Source: an uncultured Clostridiaceae bacterium
GTDB lineage: Bacteria; Bacillota; Clostridia; Clostridiales; Clostridiaceae
Length of the DNA: 64,000 nucleotides
Direction: 5' to 3'
Assembly (NCBI GenBank): GCA_946405135.1
Contig: CAMJGD010000015.1
Span: 1 to 64,000 of the forward strand
Shown: one piece after another, positions 8,396 through 17,942 of the stretch
How the letters are laid out: each line of letters opens with the position of its first letter
How positions within the stretch are numbered: position 1 is the stretch's first letter
Position numbers and translations under genes: made by a program
Notes under the pieces: generated by a model
What the model saw: only the letters and a program-made list of their open reading frames with translations
What the model was told of the DNA's origin: nothing
Database searches by the model: none

Positions 8396-10123
8396 ATGAT
8401 TAAGTTATTTAGGTTTTTAAAACCTTATGCTACTCTTGTGGCTGCAGTATTAGTGCTTTTATTTTTTCAATCCATGGCAGAACTATATCTGCCAACTTTG
8501 ATGTCGGATATTGTTAATATAGGCATAGTAAAAGGAGATACAAATTATATTATGCATACAGGCGGTTTTATGCTGCTAGTTGCAGCTGGAAGTGCAGTAT
8601 GTGTAATTCTTGCAAGCTTTTTATCTTCAAGAATAGCTACTAGTTTTGGTAGAGATCTTCGAAGACAGGTTTTCTCAAAAGCAGAAAGATTTTCATTAAG
8701 TGAATTTGATAAAATAGGTACAGCATCCCTTATTACAAGGACTACCAATGATATTATGCAAGTTCAGCAGGTAACGGTAATGATAATGCGCATGATGATT
8801 AGTGCACCTATGATGTGTATTGGCGGTATCATTATGGCGGTATCAAAGGATGCAAAGCTGTCCTTAGTACTTGTGGTGGTTATTCCAGTGCTTGCTGCTA
8901 TAATTGGTTTAGTAGCTGCAAAAGGGGTACCTCTCTTTAAATCTATGCAGTTAAAACTTGATAAATTAAATCTTGTATTACGTGAAAATCTTACAGGTAT
9001 AAGAGTAATACGTGCTTTTAACCGCATAGATCATGAAAAGAATCGTTTTACAGAAGCAAACTATGATTTAACTAAAACTGCTATAAAGGTTAACAAAATA
9101 ATGGCTGCTTTAATGCCAGTAATGATGGTAATAATGAATCTTACAAGTATTGCTATTGTCTGGTTTGGAGGATTGCGTATAGATAGCGGAAATATGCAGG
9201 TAGGAGACATGATGGCATTTATTCAATATGCTATGCAAATTATGTTTTCACTAATAATGGTTTCTATGATGTTTGTTTTGGTACCTCGTGCTGAAGCTTC
9301 TGCAGTAAGAATCAATGAAGTACTTGATATTGTACCAGAAATCAATGATCCTAAAGATGCTGAAAATGCTGATGGAAAAAGGGGATACGTGGAATTTAGA
9401 GATGTTACCTTTAGCTATCCAGGGGCAGAACAGCCTGCTATTAGTAATATTTCTTTTAGTGCAAAACCTGGTGAGGTAACTGCTATTATTGGTGGTACAG
9501 GTTCTGGAAAATCTACACTTATAAGCCTTATACCACGTTTTTATGATGTTAGCAGCGGAAGTATTTTAGTAGATGATGTGGATGTAAGTAAAATGTCCCA
9601 AGAAACTTTAAGAAAAAAAATAGGTTTTGTACCTCAAAAAGCGGTGCTATTTACTGGAACTATTTCAGATAATATAAGATATGGTAAAGAAGATGCTACG
9701 GATGAAGAAGTTAGGCATGCGGCTGAAGTAGCGCAAGCTACTGAATTTATATCTCACATGGAGCATAAATTTGATTCTGTTATAGCTCAAGGAGGTACCA
9801 ATGTGTCAGGTGGCCAGAAACAACGTCTTTCTATTGCTCGTGCTTTGGTTAGAAAGGCTGAAATATATGTTTTTGATGATAGCTTCTCTGCTCTTGACTT
9901 TAAAACTGATGCCAAACTTAGGGCCGCACTTAAGAAAGAAACGGAACATTCTACAATAATTATTGTGGCTCAAAGAGTTAGCACTGTTATGAATGCAGAT
10001 AGAATCATAGTTTTAGATGAAGGCAAAATTGCAGGAATTGGTAACCATAGGGAGCTTTTAAATACCTGTAAGGTATATAGAGAAATTGTATCATCACAGC
10101 TTTCGGAGGAGGAGATAGCATGA
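8396..10123 (+). CDS. Heterodimeric ABC exporter half, degenerate Walker B
   Basis: A 575-residue ABC exporter half: six-helix transmembrane domain in the first 310 residues, then an ATPase domain. Walker A is GGTGSGKST (about 365) and the signature VSGGQKQ is canonical (about 470). Walker B ends FDDS (about 494) with Asp where the catalytic Glu belongs. Such a change marks the non-hydrolysing site of BmrCD-type heterodimers. The frame opens with TTG at 8378, but GGGAGG lies between it and the ATG at 8396, which is the better start. The gene overlaps its partner by ATGA. Likely a drug or peptide exporter controlled by the MarR gene upstream. Confidence 0.92.
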   Translation: MIKLFRFLKPYATLVAAVLVLLFFQSMAELYLPTLMSDIVNIGIVKGDTNYIMHTGGFMLLVAAGSAVCVILASFLSSRIATSFGRDLRRQVFSKAERFSLSEFDKIGTASLITRTTNDIMQVQQVTVMIMRMMISAPMMCIGGIIMAVSKDAKLSLVLVVVIPVLAAIIGLVAAKGVPLFKSMQLKLDKLNLVLRENLTGIRVIRAFNRIDHEKNRFTEANYDLTKTAIKVNKIMAALMPVMMVIMNLTSIAIVWFGGLRIDSGNMQVGDMMAFIQYAMQIMFSLIMVSMMFVLVPRAEASAVRINEVLDIVPEINDPKDAENADGKRGYVEFRDVTFSYPGAEQPAISNISFSAKPGEVTAIIGGTGSGKSTLISLIPRFYDVSSGSILVDDVDVSKMSQETLRKKIGFVPQKAVLFTGTISDNIRYGKEDATDEEVRHAAEVAQATEFISHMEHKFDSVIAQGGTNVSGGQKQRLSIARALVRKAEIYVFDDSFSALDFKTDAKLRAALKKETEHSTIIIVAQRVSTVMNADRIIVLDEGKIAGIGNHRELLNTCKVYREIVSSQLSEEEIA

Positions 10124-12114
10124 GTGAAAGAAAATCAGAATCACGTAGAGGACCCATGGGTGGTCATGGGGGACCACCTATGGGAAGACCCGTACAAAAG
10201 GCAAAGGATTTTAAAGGTACTTTAAAGAGACTTAGAGTATATTTAAAACCTCATGCCTTTAAGCTTGTGGCTGTATTTTTTACCGCAATATTAAGTACTA
10301 TCTTCAGCATTATAGGTCCAAAGATTATGGGAAAAGCTACCACAAAGCTGTTTGAAGGAGTTATGAGCAAGATGGCTTTAAATAAGCTGCTGCCAGCGAG
10401 AGATCAATTAACTAAATTGGCAGCTAATAAGGCTACAGCTACTCCAGAAACTATAAAAAAATTGGATGGGGTTAAAGCGCAAATAGATAAGATAATGAGT
10501 CTAAATGGTGGAAAGATTGATTTTGACTATATTGGACGTATAATTTTAATACTAATAGGTCTTTATCTGATTAGTGCTGCATTTAGTTATATTCAGCAAT
10601 ATATTATGGCAGGCGTTGCACAAAAGACTGTTTTCAAAATGCGTAATGATGTAAATGATAAACTCAATAGATTACCACTTAAATATTTTGATTCCCGCAC
10701 TCATGGTGAAATATTAAGTCGTGTTACCAATGATATAGATACAGTTTCTACTACATTGCAACAGAGTTTAACCCAGCTTATAACATCTCTTGTCACTATT
10801 ATTGGTGTTATTATTATGATGCTAAGTATAAGTCCAGTGTTAACCCTTGTAACCATTGTGACATTACCTCTTTCTGTTTTGGTAACTACGGTAATAGCTA
10901 AAAATTCACAAAAATATTTTGCAGAGCAACAAAAAACTCTTGGTGAATTAAATGGGCATGTAGAAGAAATGTACACAGGACACAAAATAGTAAAAGCTTT
11001 TGGACATGAAGAAAAATCTATAAATGAATTCAATGAGATTAATGAAAAACTTTACAAAGTAGGCTGGAAAGCACAATTTGTTTCTGGTATAATAATGCCC
11101 CTTATGGGATTTATAAACAATATAGGATATGTGCTTGTTTGTGTTGTAGGTGGGATATTTGTTACTAAAAAGAAAATTGAAATAGGCGATATTCAAGCTT
11201 TTATTCAATATGCTAGACAGTTTGGCCAGCCTATAGTTCAGACTGCAAATATAGTTAACATTTTACAATCTACTGTAGCTTCTGCAGAACGTGTTTTTGA
11301 ACTATTAGATGAAGTTGAAGAAATTGAAGATGCGGCTGTAGCTGAAAGTATAGAAAATCCTAAAGGAGAAGTACAGTTTCATGATGTAAAGTTTGGTTAT
11401 GAGGAAGGCATTACCCTTATAGAGCACATGAATATAGATATAAAAAAAGGTCAGACTATTGCTATTGTTGGACCAACAGGAGCAGGCAAAACAACTTTAG
11501 TAAACCTGCTTATGCGTTTCTACGAAATTCAAGGTGGAAAGATTTTAGTGGATGGTATAGATATAAGAGACTTAAAGCGTGGAGAACTGCGTAAGATGTT
11601 TGGTATGGTACTTCAAGATACCTGGTTATTTAATGGTACTATAAGAGATAATATAGCTTATGGAAAAGAAGGTGCCAGTGAAAAAGAAATCATTCAAGCA
11701 GCAAAAGCAGCTCAGGCAGATCATTTTATTAGAACTCTTCCTGAAGGTTATAATACTATACTTAATGAAGAAGCATCTAATATTTCACAAGGCCAAAAGC
11801 AGCTATTAACTATAGCACGTGCTATTCTTGCAAATCCACCAATACTTATTCTAGATGAAGCTACTAGTAGTGTAGACACTAGAACTGAGTTACAAATACA
11901 AAAAGCTATGACAGAGCTTATGAAAGGTAGAACAAGTTTTGTTATCGCTCATAGATTGTCTACTATTCGTGATGCAGACATGATACTTGTTATGAATAAT
12001 GGAAGTATTATTGAAAAGGGAAGTCATGAAGAACTCCTTGAAAAAGAAGGCTTCTATGCAGAACTTTATAACAGCCAGTTTACAAGCAATAATATTCAAA
12101 ATGAAGCTGTATAA
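10120..12114 (+). CDS. Heterodimeric ABC exporter half, catalytic partner
   Basis: A 664-residue ABC exporter half. The first 40 residues are Gly/Pro/Arg-rich and probably cytoplasmic. An insertion of about 70 residues lies between the first two membrane helices (around 75-140), which accounts for the extra length. The ATPase domain has Walker A GPTGAGKTT (about 450), a non-canonical signature ISQGQKQ (about 554) and an intact Walker B LDEATSS with catalytic Glu579. Paired with the upstream half, one composite site has both deviant motifs and the other both good ones, as in asymmetric ABC exporters. Translationally coupled by a 4-bp overlap. Confidence 0.92.
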   Translation: MSERKSESRRGPMGGHGGPPMGRPVQKAKDFKGTLKRLRVYLKPHAFKLVAVFFTAILSTIFSIIGPKIMGKATTKLFEGVMSKMALNKLLPARDQLTKLAANKATATPETIKKLDGVKAQIDKIMSLNGGKIDFDYIGRIILILIGLYLISAAFSYIQQYIMAGVAQKTVFKMRNDVNDKLNRLPLKYFDSRTHGEILSRVTNDIDTVSTTLQQSLTQLITSLVTIIGVIIMMLSISPVLTLVTIVTLPLSVLVTTVIAKNSQKYFAEQQKTLGELNGHVEEMYTGHKIVKAFGHEEKSINEFNEINEKLYKVGWKAQFVSGIIMPLMGFINNIGYVLVCVVGGIFVTKKKIEIGDIQAFIQYARQFGQPIVQTANIVNILQSTVASAERVFELLDEVEEIEDAAVAESIENPKGEVQFHDVKFGYEEGITLIEHMNIDIKKGQTIAIVGPTGAGKTTLVNLLMRFYEIQGGKILVDGIDIRDLKRGELRKMFGMVLQDTWLFNGTIRDNIAYGKEGASEKEIIQAAKAAQADHFIRTLPEGYNTILNEEASNISQGQKQLLTIARAILANPPILILDEATSSVDTRTELQIQKAMTELMKGRTSFVIAHRLSTIRDADMILVMNNGSIIEKGSHEELLEKEGFYAELYNSQFTSNNIQNEAV

Positions 12115-12134
12115 TGTTGACATAATTTCAGTAA

Positions 12135-12168
12135 AAAAACCTCTAAGGAGAATACCTTAGAGGTTTTT
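12135..12168. terminator. Bidirectional terminator
   Basis: Stem CCTCTAAGG (12140-12148) with CCTTAGAGG (12155-12163), flanked by an A run on the left and a T run on the right. It separates the convergent ABC and diguanylate cyclase genes and can serve both. Confidence 0.85.
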
Positions 12169-12172
12169 GCAG

Positions 12173-13690
12173 TTATAATATTTTTTTCTTTTTCTTATTT
12201 TTATACATATCTTCATCCGCATATTTTACAAAGTCTTCAATATCTTGAGGGTTAGTCTTTTTATTATAAGCAATACCAAAGCTAATACTGATTTTGTAAG
12301 GTTTATTATGCTCTTTTTTTATAAGAAATAAATCATTTTCAATTTCTTTTAGCATGGATTGGGTTTTCGTGTCATCAAAATCTCTAAGAACTAAAATTAT
12401 TTCATCTCCGCCGTATCGAAATGCACAATCTTCTGAAGGAAGATTAGATAAAATTGCTGTTGAAATGGATTTTATATACCAATCACCTTCATTATGACCA
12501 TAGGTATCATTGATAATTTTTAGATCATCAATATCAATAAATGCTATAGAGAGATCATAATTACCATTTTGTGCTTCTGTAAATTCATTCTCTAGAAGTA
12601 ATATTCCAGATCTTTTGTTTAATAAACCTGTCATTTCATCAATGGTAGCATGACGTTTTAATATTGCTTCTGCTTTTTTTATTTTTGTTATATCAGATAA
12701 TCCAAGTAAGATAGCTTCTTTGTGGTTAAAAACAATTTGGGTGGAAGATATTAAGGCTATAATATTTAAGCCTAGGGGCATATGCAGGATGGCTTCTTCA
12801 TTTATCAGTTTTTCACTATTTTGTATTTTTTCAATTATAATATCATTATCTTTTAAAATATTATTTAATTTTAAATCTTTATAGTTTATTCCAATGAGTT
12901 CTTCAGTAAGTTTATTAATTTGAATCACATCTAAAGTATTTTTATCAATCAAAAGCATAGGTGTAGGTGCAGTTTCAAATAACTTTAAAATATTTGAATG
13001 GCTTTCTTCAATTTCCTGAAAAGCTTTGTTAATCTCTTTTTCAGCAGGTTTAAAAATAAATATTAATTCCATTAAGAGCACAGAAAATATAGTTATAATT
13101 ACAGCAAAACCAATGCGATTAAGAGTATTTGATTTACTTTTTGATTCAGCATCATATTGAAATACAATATCATCCATGCCTTTAAGAAAAACTTTTTCAT
13201 TTTTTGTAATCAATTGAATTTGAGAATATATGCTTTTAGAAGTGTAGGTTCCTTTTTTTGACATATTAATTATATTATGAGAAGCCGTTAATATATTTTG
13301 GTAATTACACTCAATATTAGAGAATAACCTAGTGATATCTTGACTGTTTTCACCAGGTAAACCTAGTTCTTTATCTCCATTTTTTAATGCTATACTGGAC
13401 TTTTCAAAAAGTTCTACTGAATATATTAAATCATCTAAATACTTATTTTTTGAAGCTTCGTCTTCGGCAATATATAGAGCCAAGGTATCTTTACTTATGC
13501 GTTGACTTAACATTCTTTGACGACCTGCAATGTTTATTACCCTTGAATCACTTTTTTCGTCATTTACAGCAAGTTGAATTACAAAATGGCTTAATACTAA
13601 AAGAAAGGCAAGAATGATAAATCCTAGTATATACCGCTTTCCAAGTATAATATTAATATCTTTACGTATTTTTAATTTATAAGTCAACAT
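12173..13690 (-). CDS. Membrane diguanylate cyclase (PilJ-N, PAS, GGDEF)
   Basis: A 505-residue sensor enzyme that would make cyclic di-GMP from two GTP. After a first membrane helix (residues about 16-40) comes a PilJ-N-like extracellular sensor with GRQRMLSQRISKDTLALY. A second helix is near 195-215, then a PAS-like domain, then a GGDEF domain with active site RYGGDEI (about 428). The position of the inhibitory I-site arginine (RxxD) reads PSED, so product inhibition is probably lost. The frame opens at 13720, but AAAGGAG lies just before the ATG at 13690, which is chosen. No phosphodiesterase domain is present. Confidence 0.88.
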   Translation of the reverse strand: MLTYKLKIRKDINIILGKRYILGFIILAFLLVLSHFVIQLAVNDEKSDSRVINIAGRQRMLSQRISKDTLALYIAEDEASKNKYLDDLIYSVELFEKSSIALKNGDKELGLPGENSQDITRLFSNIECNYQNILTASHNIINMSKKGTYTSKSIYSQIQLITKNEKVFLKGMDDIVFQYDAESKSKSNTLNRIGFAVIITIFSVLLMELIFIFKPAEKEINKAFQEIEESHSNILKLFETAPTPMLLIDKNTLDVIQINKLTEELIGINYKDLKLNNILKDNDIIIEKIQNSEKLINEEAILHMPLGLNIIALISSTQIVFNHKEAILLGLSDITKIKKAEAILKRHATIDEMTGLLNKRSGILLLENEFTEAQNGNYDLSIAFIDIDDLKIINDTYGHNEGDWYIKSISTAILSNLPSEDCAFRYGGDEIILVLRDFDDTKTQSMLKEIENDLFLIKKEHNKPYKISISFGIAYNKKTNPQDIEDFVKYADEDMYKNKKKKKIL

Positions 13691-14078
13691 GCAATCTCCT
13701 TTCATATAGTGTGGGTACAAGGGATTTATATTAGTAAATATTATACCATATAATTAAAATATTTAAATATTTTACATATAAAAAATAGTGCATTTTATAA
13801 GAATATTTTATAAAAATATTCTTAGCATATTAAAGATTGCAAAATTTTTGTACAAACTGCTATAGGATAAGTTTAACAGTAAATACTAAAGAGAAAAATA
13901 AGCAAATAATAATAAATATTATTATTAAAGTATTCAAATATTTCGTTAAATGGTATATAATATATAGTGAAAACAAATATTAATTAACAATGCTTATTTC
14001 TTCTAACGGATAGTTATAAGAAATTATATTTTATATAAAAATTATAAGAAAATAAATTTCATAAAAGGAGGTTTTAAA
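13691..14078. other. Intergenic region with promoter and inverted repeat before ZIP gene
   Basis: AT-rich gap of 388 bp. A possible plus-strand promoter is TTCAAA (13933-13938), 17 bases, TATAAT (13956-13961). Downstream, TTTCTTCTAAC (13997-14007) and GTTATAAGAAA (14013-14023) form an 11-bp inverted repeat with one mismatch and a five-base centre. It could be an operator for a metal-responsive repressor, given the ZIP gene; that is inference. No gene is seen. Confidence 0.45.
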
Positions 14079-14891
14079 ATGATTCAATGGTTTAAAGAAT
14101 TAGATCCAGTAATGCAGGCTCTTTTTGCTACTTTATTTACATGGTTCGTCACAGCATTAGGAGCTGCATTAGTATTTGCTTTTAAAAAGATAAATCAGAA
14201 AGTTTTAAATGGAATGTTAGGATTTGCAGCAGGAGTTATGATAGCAGCAAGTTTTTGGTCACTTTTAGCGCCAGCCATAGAAATGGCATCGGAGACAAAT
14301 ACTCCAGCATGGATACCGGCAGTGGTAGGATTTTTAGCTGGAGGAGCTTTTCTATGGTTAGTGGATAAACTTTTACCACACCTTCATATGGGGTATCCTA
14401 CGGAAGAAGCTGAGGGTATTAAGACTGGATGGCAAAGAAGTGTATTATTAGTATTAGCCATTACTCTTCACAATATACCTGAAGGATTAGCTGTAGGTGT
14501 GGCTTTTGGAGCTCTATCAGCAAACTTGCCTTCTGCAACTTTGCAGGGTGCTATGGCATTAGCTTTAGGTATAGGTATTCAAAACTTTCCAGAAGGAGCA
14601 GCAGTTTCAATACCACTTCGCAGGGAAGGACTTTCTAGAACTAAAAGCTTTTTGTACGGACAAGCTTCCGGGTTGGTAGAACCTATGGCAGGAGTTTTAG
14701 GTGCTTTAGCTGTAGTAGCAATGAAACCAATTCTTCCCTATGCATTATCTTTTGCAGCAGGTGCTATGATCTATGTGGTAGTTGAAGAGCTTATACCAGA
14801 AGCACAATTAAATAGAAATACAGATGTAGCTACTGTTGGGGCTATGCTGGGTTTTGCCATTATGATGGTTTTAGATGTAGCTTTAGGATAA
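14079..14891 (+). CDS. ZIP-family metal transporter
   Basis: A 270-residue polytopic membrane protein of the ZIP family (GufA/ZupT-like), which moves Zn2+ or related divalent metals into the cytoplasm. The conserved metal-binding helices are visible: [10 protein letters not shown] (about 131-140) and [12 protein letters not shown] (about 167-178), plus EELIPEA near 230. At least seven hydrophobic segments occur. The cytoplasmic loop before the fourth helix carries few histidines. Start ATG 14079 has AAAGGAGG seven bases upstream. It is a single-gene unit followed by a hairpin. Metal specificity is not determinable here. Confidence 0.9.
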   Translation: MIQWFKELDPVMQALFATLFTWFVTALGAALVFAFKKINQKVLNGMLGFAAGVMIAASFWSLLAPAIEMASETNTPAWIPAVVGFLAGGAFLWLVDKLLPHLHMGYPTEEAEGIKTGWQRSVLLVLAITLHNIPEGLAVGVAFGALSANLPSATLQGAMALALGIGIQNFPEGAAVSIPLRREGLSRTKSFLYGQASGLVEPMAGVLGALAVVAMKPILPYALSFAAGAMIYVVVEELIPEAQLNRNTDVATVGAMLGFAIMMVLDVALG

Positions 14892-14914
14892 TATTTATAA
14901 TTAATTTAAAGCAT

Positions 14915-14947
14915 AAATCCTCTCAGGTTTATATACTGGGAGGATTT
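14915..14947 (+). terminator. Hairpin terminator after ZIP gene
   Basis: Stem AAATCCTCTCAG (14915-14926) with CTGGGAGGATTT (14936-14947), one wobble pair. The T run after it is weak (ACATTTT). Confidence 0.6.
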
Positions 14948-15094
14948 ACATTTTAAATTAATAACAGATTAATATTAAATTATAACAAGAGAATCTAGAA
15001 GATATAAGCTAATACAAAACTGTATGCTATTTATAATAAATTCTAATAATACAGCAAAATTTTTAAATATAGTTATAAAACTTAATAAATGATG

Positions 15095-15123
15095 TTACTT
15101 TTTATATAAATTTTGATTATAAT
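15095..15123 (+). promoter_or_regulatory. Promoter of the PRPP synthetase-like gene
   Basis: TTACTT (15095-15100), a 17-base spacer, and TATAAT (15118-15123), about 85 bp before the start codon. The rest of the gap 14948-15208 shows nothing else. Confidence 0.6.
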
Positions 15124-15208
15124 ATAAGGTAGTGTAGAAAAATAAAAAAACGGTAGTTTTTAATTTATTTGGTGGCATAAGAATACTTTAAAAATTAGGA
15201 GGTTTACC

Positions 15209-16360
15209 ATGGATATGAAGTCATCTACCAATAGACCTTATTGCAATTTAGGAATTATAGCTTTAGAGAGCAGTTCGGAATTAGGACATAAAATAAATGA
15301 TCTTTTAATACAAAAGAGAAGCAGCAGCTATAATAAAGATAATTTAAAAGAAGGAGAACAATCTTTTTTTGTTAATACCCGTGAAATTCGTTTTTCTAAT
15401 GGGGAAGGAAAAATTGTATTAGAGGATACCGTAAGAGGTAAAGATGTGTACATATTATGTGATGTAGGAAATTACAGTTGTACATATAAAATGTTTGGCT
15501 ATGAAAATCATAAAAGCCCAGATGATCACTTTCAAGATATAAAAAGAGTTCTATCTGCTATAGGTGGAAAAGCAAAAAGAATAACTGTAATAATGCCAAT
15601 GCTTTATGCAAGCAGACAGCACAGAAGAAAGGGTAGAGAATCTTTAGATTGTGCTATTGCCTTACAAGAATTAGAGAGATTAGGGGTTAATGATATCATA
15701 ACCTTTGATGTTCATGATCCTAATGTTCAAAATGCTGTACCTTTAATATCCTTTGACAATCTATATCCTACTTATGAAATTGTAAAGACTATTTTAAATG
15801 AAGAATCAGATTTATTAATAGATAATACAAAAATGCTAGTTATAAGTCCAGATACTGGAGCTATGGATAGAGCTATATATTATTCCAGTGTGCTTGGGCT
15901 TGATATTGGACTCTTCTACAAGAGACGTGATCATTCAACAGTAGTAAATGGTAAAAATCCTATAGTTCAGCATGAATATATAGGCAGAAATATTGAAGGA
16001 CAAGACATATTGATTGTGGATGATATGATAGCCTCTGGAGAATCTGTATTTGATATAGTAACTGAATTAAAGAAACGTAAAGCAAATAAAATATTTGTGT
16101 CAGCTACTTTTGCATTATTTACAGAAGGTATTGAGAAGTTTAATAAGTTTTATGAGGAAGGTCTAATTGAAAGAGTTTATTCAACAAACTTGACTTATAT
16201 TCCAAAGGAAGTTAAAGAAGCTCCATGGTTTAGAGAAGTAGATATGTCGGATTTTATAGCTAATATTATAGATTATTTAAATCGTGATAAATCCATTTCT
16301 CCGCTGCTAGATGCTACTAGTGGTATTAAAAAGCTTTTAAATAAAAGGAATATGAAATAG
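15209..16360 (+). CDS. Divergent ribose-phosphate pyrophosphokinase
   Basis: A 383-residue homologue of PRPP synthetase, which makes 5-phosphoribosyl diphosphate from ribose 5-phosphate and ATP. It has the family landmarks FSNGEGKIVLEDTVRGKDV, DVHDPNVQNAVP and the PRPP-binding loop ILIVDDMIASGES (about 267-279). Compared with canonical Prs (about 315 residues) it has an N-terminal extension. It also has changed catalytic-flap residues: YASRQHRRKGRESL replaces the usual YARQDRK-type sequence. It may be a second, divergent Prs rather than the main one. Start ATG follows AGGAGG. Confidence 0.85.
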   Translation: MDMKSSTNRPYCNLGIIALESSSELGHKINDLLIQKRSSSYNKDNLKEGEQSFFVNTREIRFSNGEGKIVLEDTVRGKDVYILCDVGNYSCTYKMFGYENHKSPDDHFQDIKRVLSAIGGKAKRITVIMPMLYASRQHRRKGRESLDCAIALQELERLGVNDIITFDVHDPNVQNAVPLISFDNLYPTYEIVKTILNEESDLLIDNTKMLVISPDTGAMDRAIYYSSVLGLDIGLFYKRRDHSTVVNGKNPIVQHEYIGRNIEGQDILIVDDMIASGESVFDIVTELKKRKANKIFVSATFALFTEGIEKFNKFYEEGLIERVYSTNLTYIPKEVKEAPWFREVDMSDFIANIIDYLNRDKSISPLLDATSGIKKLLNKRNMK

Positions 16361-16385
16361 AATAACTACCTTATATAGCACCTAT

Positions 16386-16425
16386 AAAGCCTTAATATCA
16401 TATAATACTATGATATTAAGGCTTT
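16386..16425 (+). terminator. Hairpin after PRPP synthetase-like gene
   Basis: A 16-bp perfect stem (16386-16401 with 16410-16425) and an eight-base loop. Its T run is short, so termination may be partial and could allow read-through into the patatin gene. Confidence 0.6.
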
Positions 16426-16444
16426 ATGTATATTGAGGTGCAGA

Positions 16445-17392
16445 ATGAAGGTTGACTTGGTTTTTGAAGGAGGAGGAGTTAAAGGTATAGCTTTTGTGGG
16501 AGCTGTCTGCTGTCTTGAGGATAATAATTATAAAATTGGAAGGTGTGCTGGTACATCTGCAGGAGCAGTGGTTGCTGCACTTTTAGCTGTAGGATATACA
16601 GGCAGAGAATTAAAGGATATTATGCTGAATACAGATTATAGTAAGTACTTAAGCAAGAAGAGCAAAGCTAGATTGCCTTTAATAGATTCTTTTTGCAGTA
16701 TTAATGAAAAGTTACGTCGCTTATACAGTCTAGTAGCAAAAAAAGGATTGTATAGTAATGATATGGTAGAAGAAATACTTACAACCCTACTTCAAAAAAA
16801 AGGAAAATTAAAATTTAAAGATGTATATAAAAATGGAGAGTCCAATCTTAAGATAATTGCTTCTGATATCACTAAAAGGGATATGCTCATTCTTCCGGAG
16901 GGGCTAAAGTATTATGGTATTGATCCTTTAGAATTTGAAATAGCTAAGGCTGTAAAGATGAGTACAGCTATTCCTTTTTGCTTTGAACCAGTGAAACTTA
17001 AGCATAAAAATGGAGTAAACTATATAGTAGATGGAGGACTTGTTAGTAATTTTCCCATATGGATATTTGATGTAAAAGGTATTCCAAGGTGGCCTACTTT
17101 TGGTTTTGATCTTGTAAGTGATGAGAAAAGCTATACAGCTATGGGAAAAAAAGATCTAGTTTCCTTCTCTTTAGATACCATAGGTACTATGATTAATAGA
17201 AAAGAATACATCTATGTAAATGATAAAGATGCAGTCAGATCTATTAAAATACCTACTTTAGGTGTAAAGTCTACAGATTTTAATATAGAAAAAGAAAAGG
17301 TTTTAAAACTCTATAATCAAGGATACAAAAGCACGGAAAACTTCTTGAAAGCTTGGAATTTTAATGATTACCTAAGAAAATTTAGAACATAA
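16445..17392 (+). CDS. Patatin-like phospholipase
   Basis: A 315-residue patatin-family hydrolase with a Ser-Asp dyad. The oxyanion loop is GGGVKG (near residues 9-14), the nucleophile elbow GTSAG has Ser at about 38, and the catalytic Asp is in VDGG at about 196. Family members cleave acyl chains from membrane lipids. No signal peptide is seen, so it probably works in the cytoplasm or at the inner membrane face. A TTG at 16433 opens the frame but GAGGTG lies just after it, so the ATG at 16445 is the start. A terminator follows. Confidence 0.9.
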   Translation: MKVDLVFEGGGVKGIAFVGAVCCLEDNNYKIGRCAGTSAGAVVAALLAVGYTGRELKDIMLNTDYSKYLSKKSKARLPLIDSFCSINEKLRRLYSLVAKKGLYSNDMVEEILTTLLQKKGKLKFKDVYKNGESNLKIIASDITKRDMLILPEGLKYYGIDPLEFEIAKAVKMSTAIPFCFEPVKLKHKNGVNYIVDGGLVSNFPIWIFDVKGIPRWPTFGFDLVSDEKSYTAMGKKDLVSFSLDTIGTMINRKEYIYVNDKDAVRSIKIPTLGVKSTDFNIEKEKVLKLYNQGYKSTENFLKAWNFNDYLRKFRT

Positions 17393-17411
17393 ATGCATTT
17401 TAATAAAAAGT

Positions 17412-17445
17412 ATTCTCTCAGAATTAAGTTTTGAGAGAATTTTTT
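17412..17445 (+). terminator. Rho-independent terminator after patatin gene
   Basis: Stem ATTCTCTCA (17412-17420) with TGAGAGAAT (17432-17440), followed by six T. Confidence 0.85.
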
Positions 17446-17648
17446 ATGTGTAGACTAAATCATATATATACTATTTTGTTATAAAATATTTAGCCTAATT
17501 GTGCGAAATTCTCACGCCCTCTACAGGTGGGAGATGGATAGCACTTGCCGATAGGCAACCAATGAGATAAACTATAATGAGTTACATTAACCCTATAGAT
17601 ATAGTTAAAAAGTATATAGAAAATCAAGGCATGAAATGAGGTGAGGAT

Positions 17649-17936
17649 ATGCTAAAAGCTTATAAATATAGGATTTATCCAAATGAAGAACAAAAGTTAT
17701 ATTTGGCTAAAACCTTTGGGTGTACTAGATTTATATATAACAAGATGTTAGCAGATAGAATTAAGTCTTACGAAGAAAATAAAGATTTAGACATTAAGCA
17801 AATTAAATATCCTACACCAGCACAATATAAAATATATAATTTTGGTATTATAACGAGGTTGATTCGACCTTTAGAGCGTGGGTAAACTTGCTACATTAGT
17901 AGTATTGATCATGAAGCCCCCACTTCAACGAAGTAA
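17649..17936 (+). pseudogene. tnpB remnant (N-terminus plus short C-terminal tail)
   Basis: The first 60 codons match the N-terminus of TnpB/OrfB: LKAYKYRIYPNEEQ and FGCTRFIYNKMLADRI. The frame then jumps to a short sequence ending at a TAA at 17883. Reading on in the same frame gives EAPTST near 17913-17930, which resembles a usual TnpB C-terminal tail, before the next TAA at 17934. The RuvC nuclease core and zinc finger, about 300 residues, are missing. It cannot encode an active protein. The 3' end overlaps the hairpin where an omega-RNA would end in an intact element. Confidence 0.8.
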
Positions 17937-17942
17937 GTGGGG
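17918..17942 (+). repeat. Right-end hairpin of the IS605-like remnant
   Basis: Stem CCCCACTT (17918-17925) and AAGTGGGG (17935-17942) with a nine-base loop. It is GC-rich against an AT-rich background. In intact relatives this hairpin is both the transposase recognition end and part of the omega-RNA scaffold. Confidence 0.65.

Noticed and set aside
10948-11208. Antisense open frames inside the ABC exporter genes
   Set aside because: They mirror strongly conserved coding sequence on the other strand and carry no start signals; shadows.
17649-17885. Intact small transposase gene
   Set aside because: Only the TnpB N-terminus is present; the RuvC core is missing and the tail is fused from the other end.
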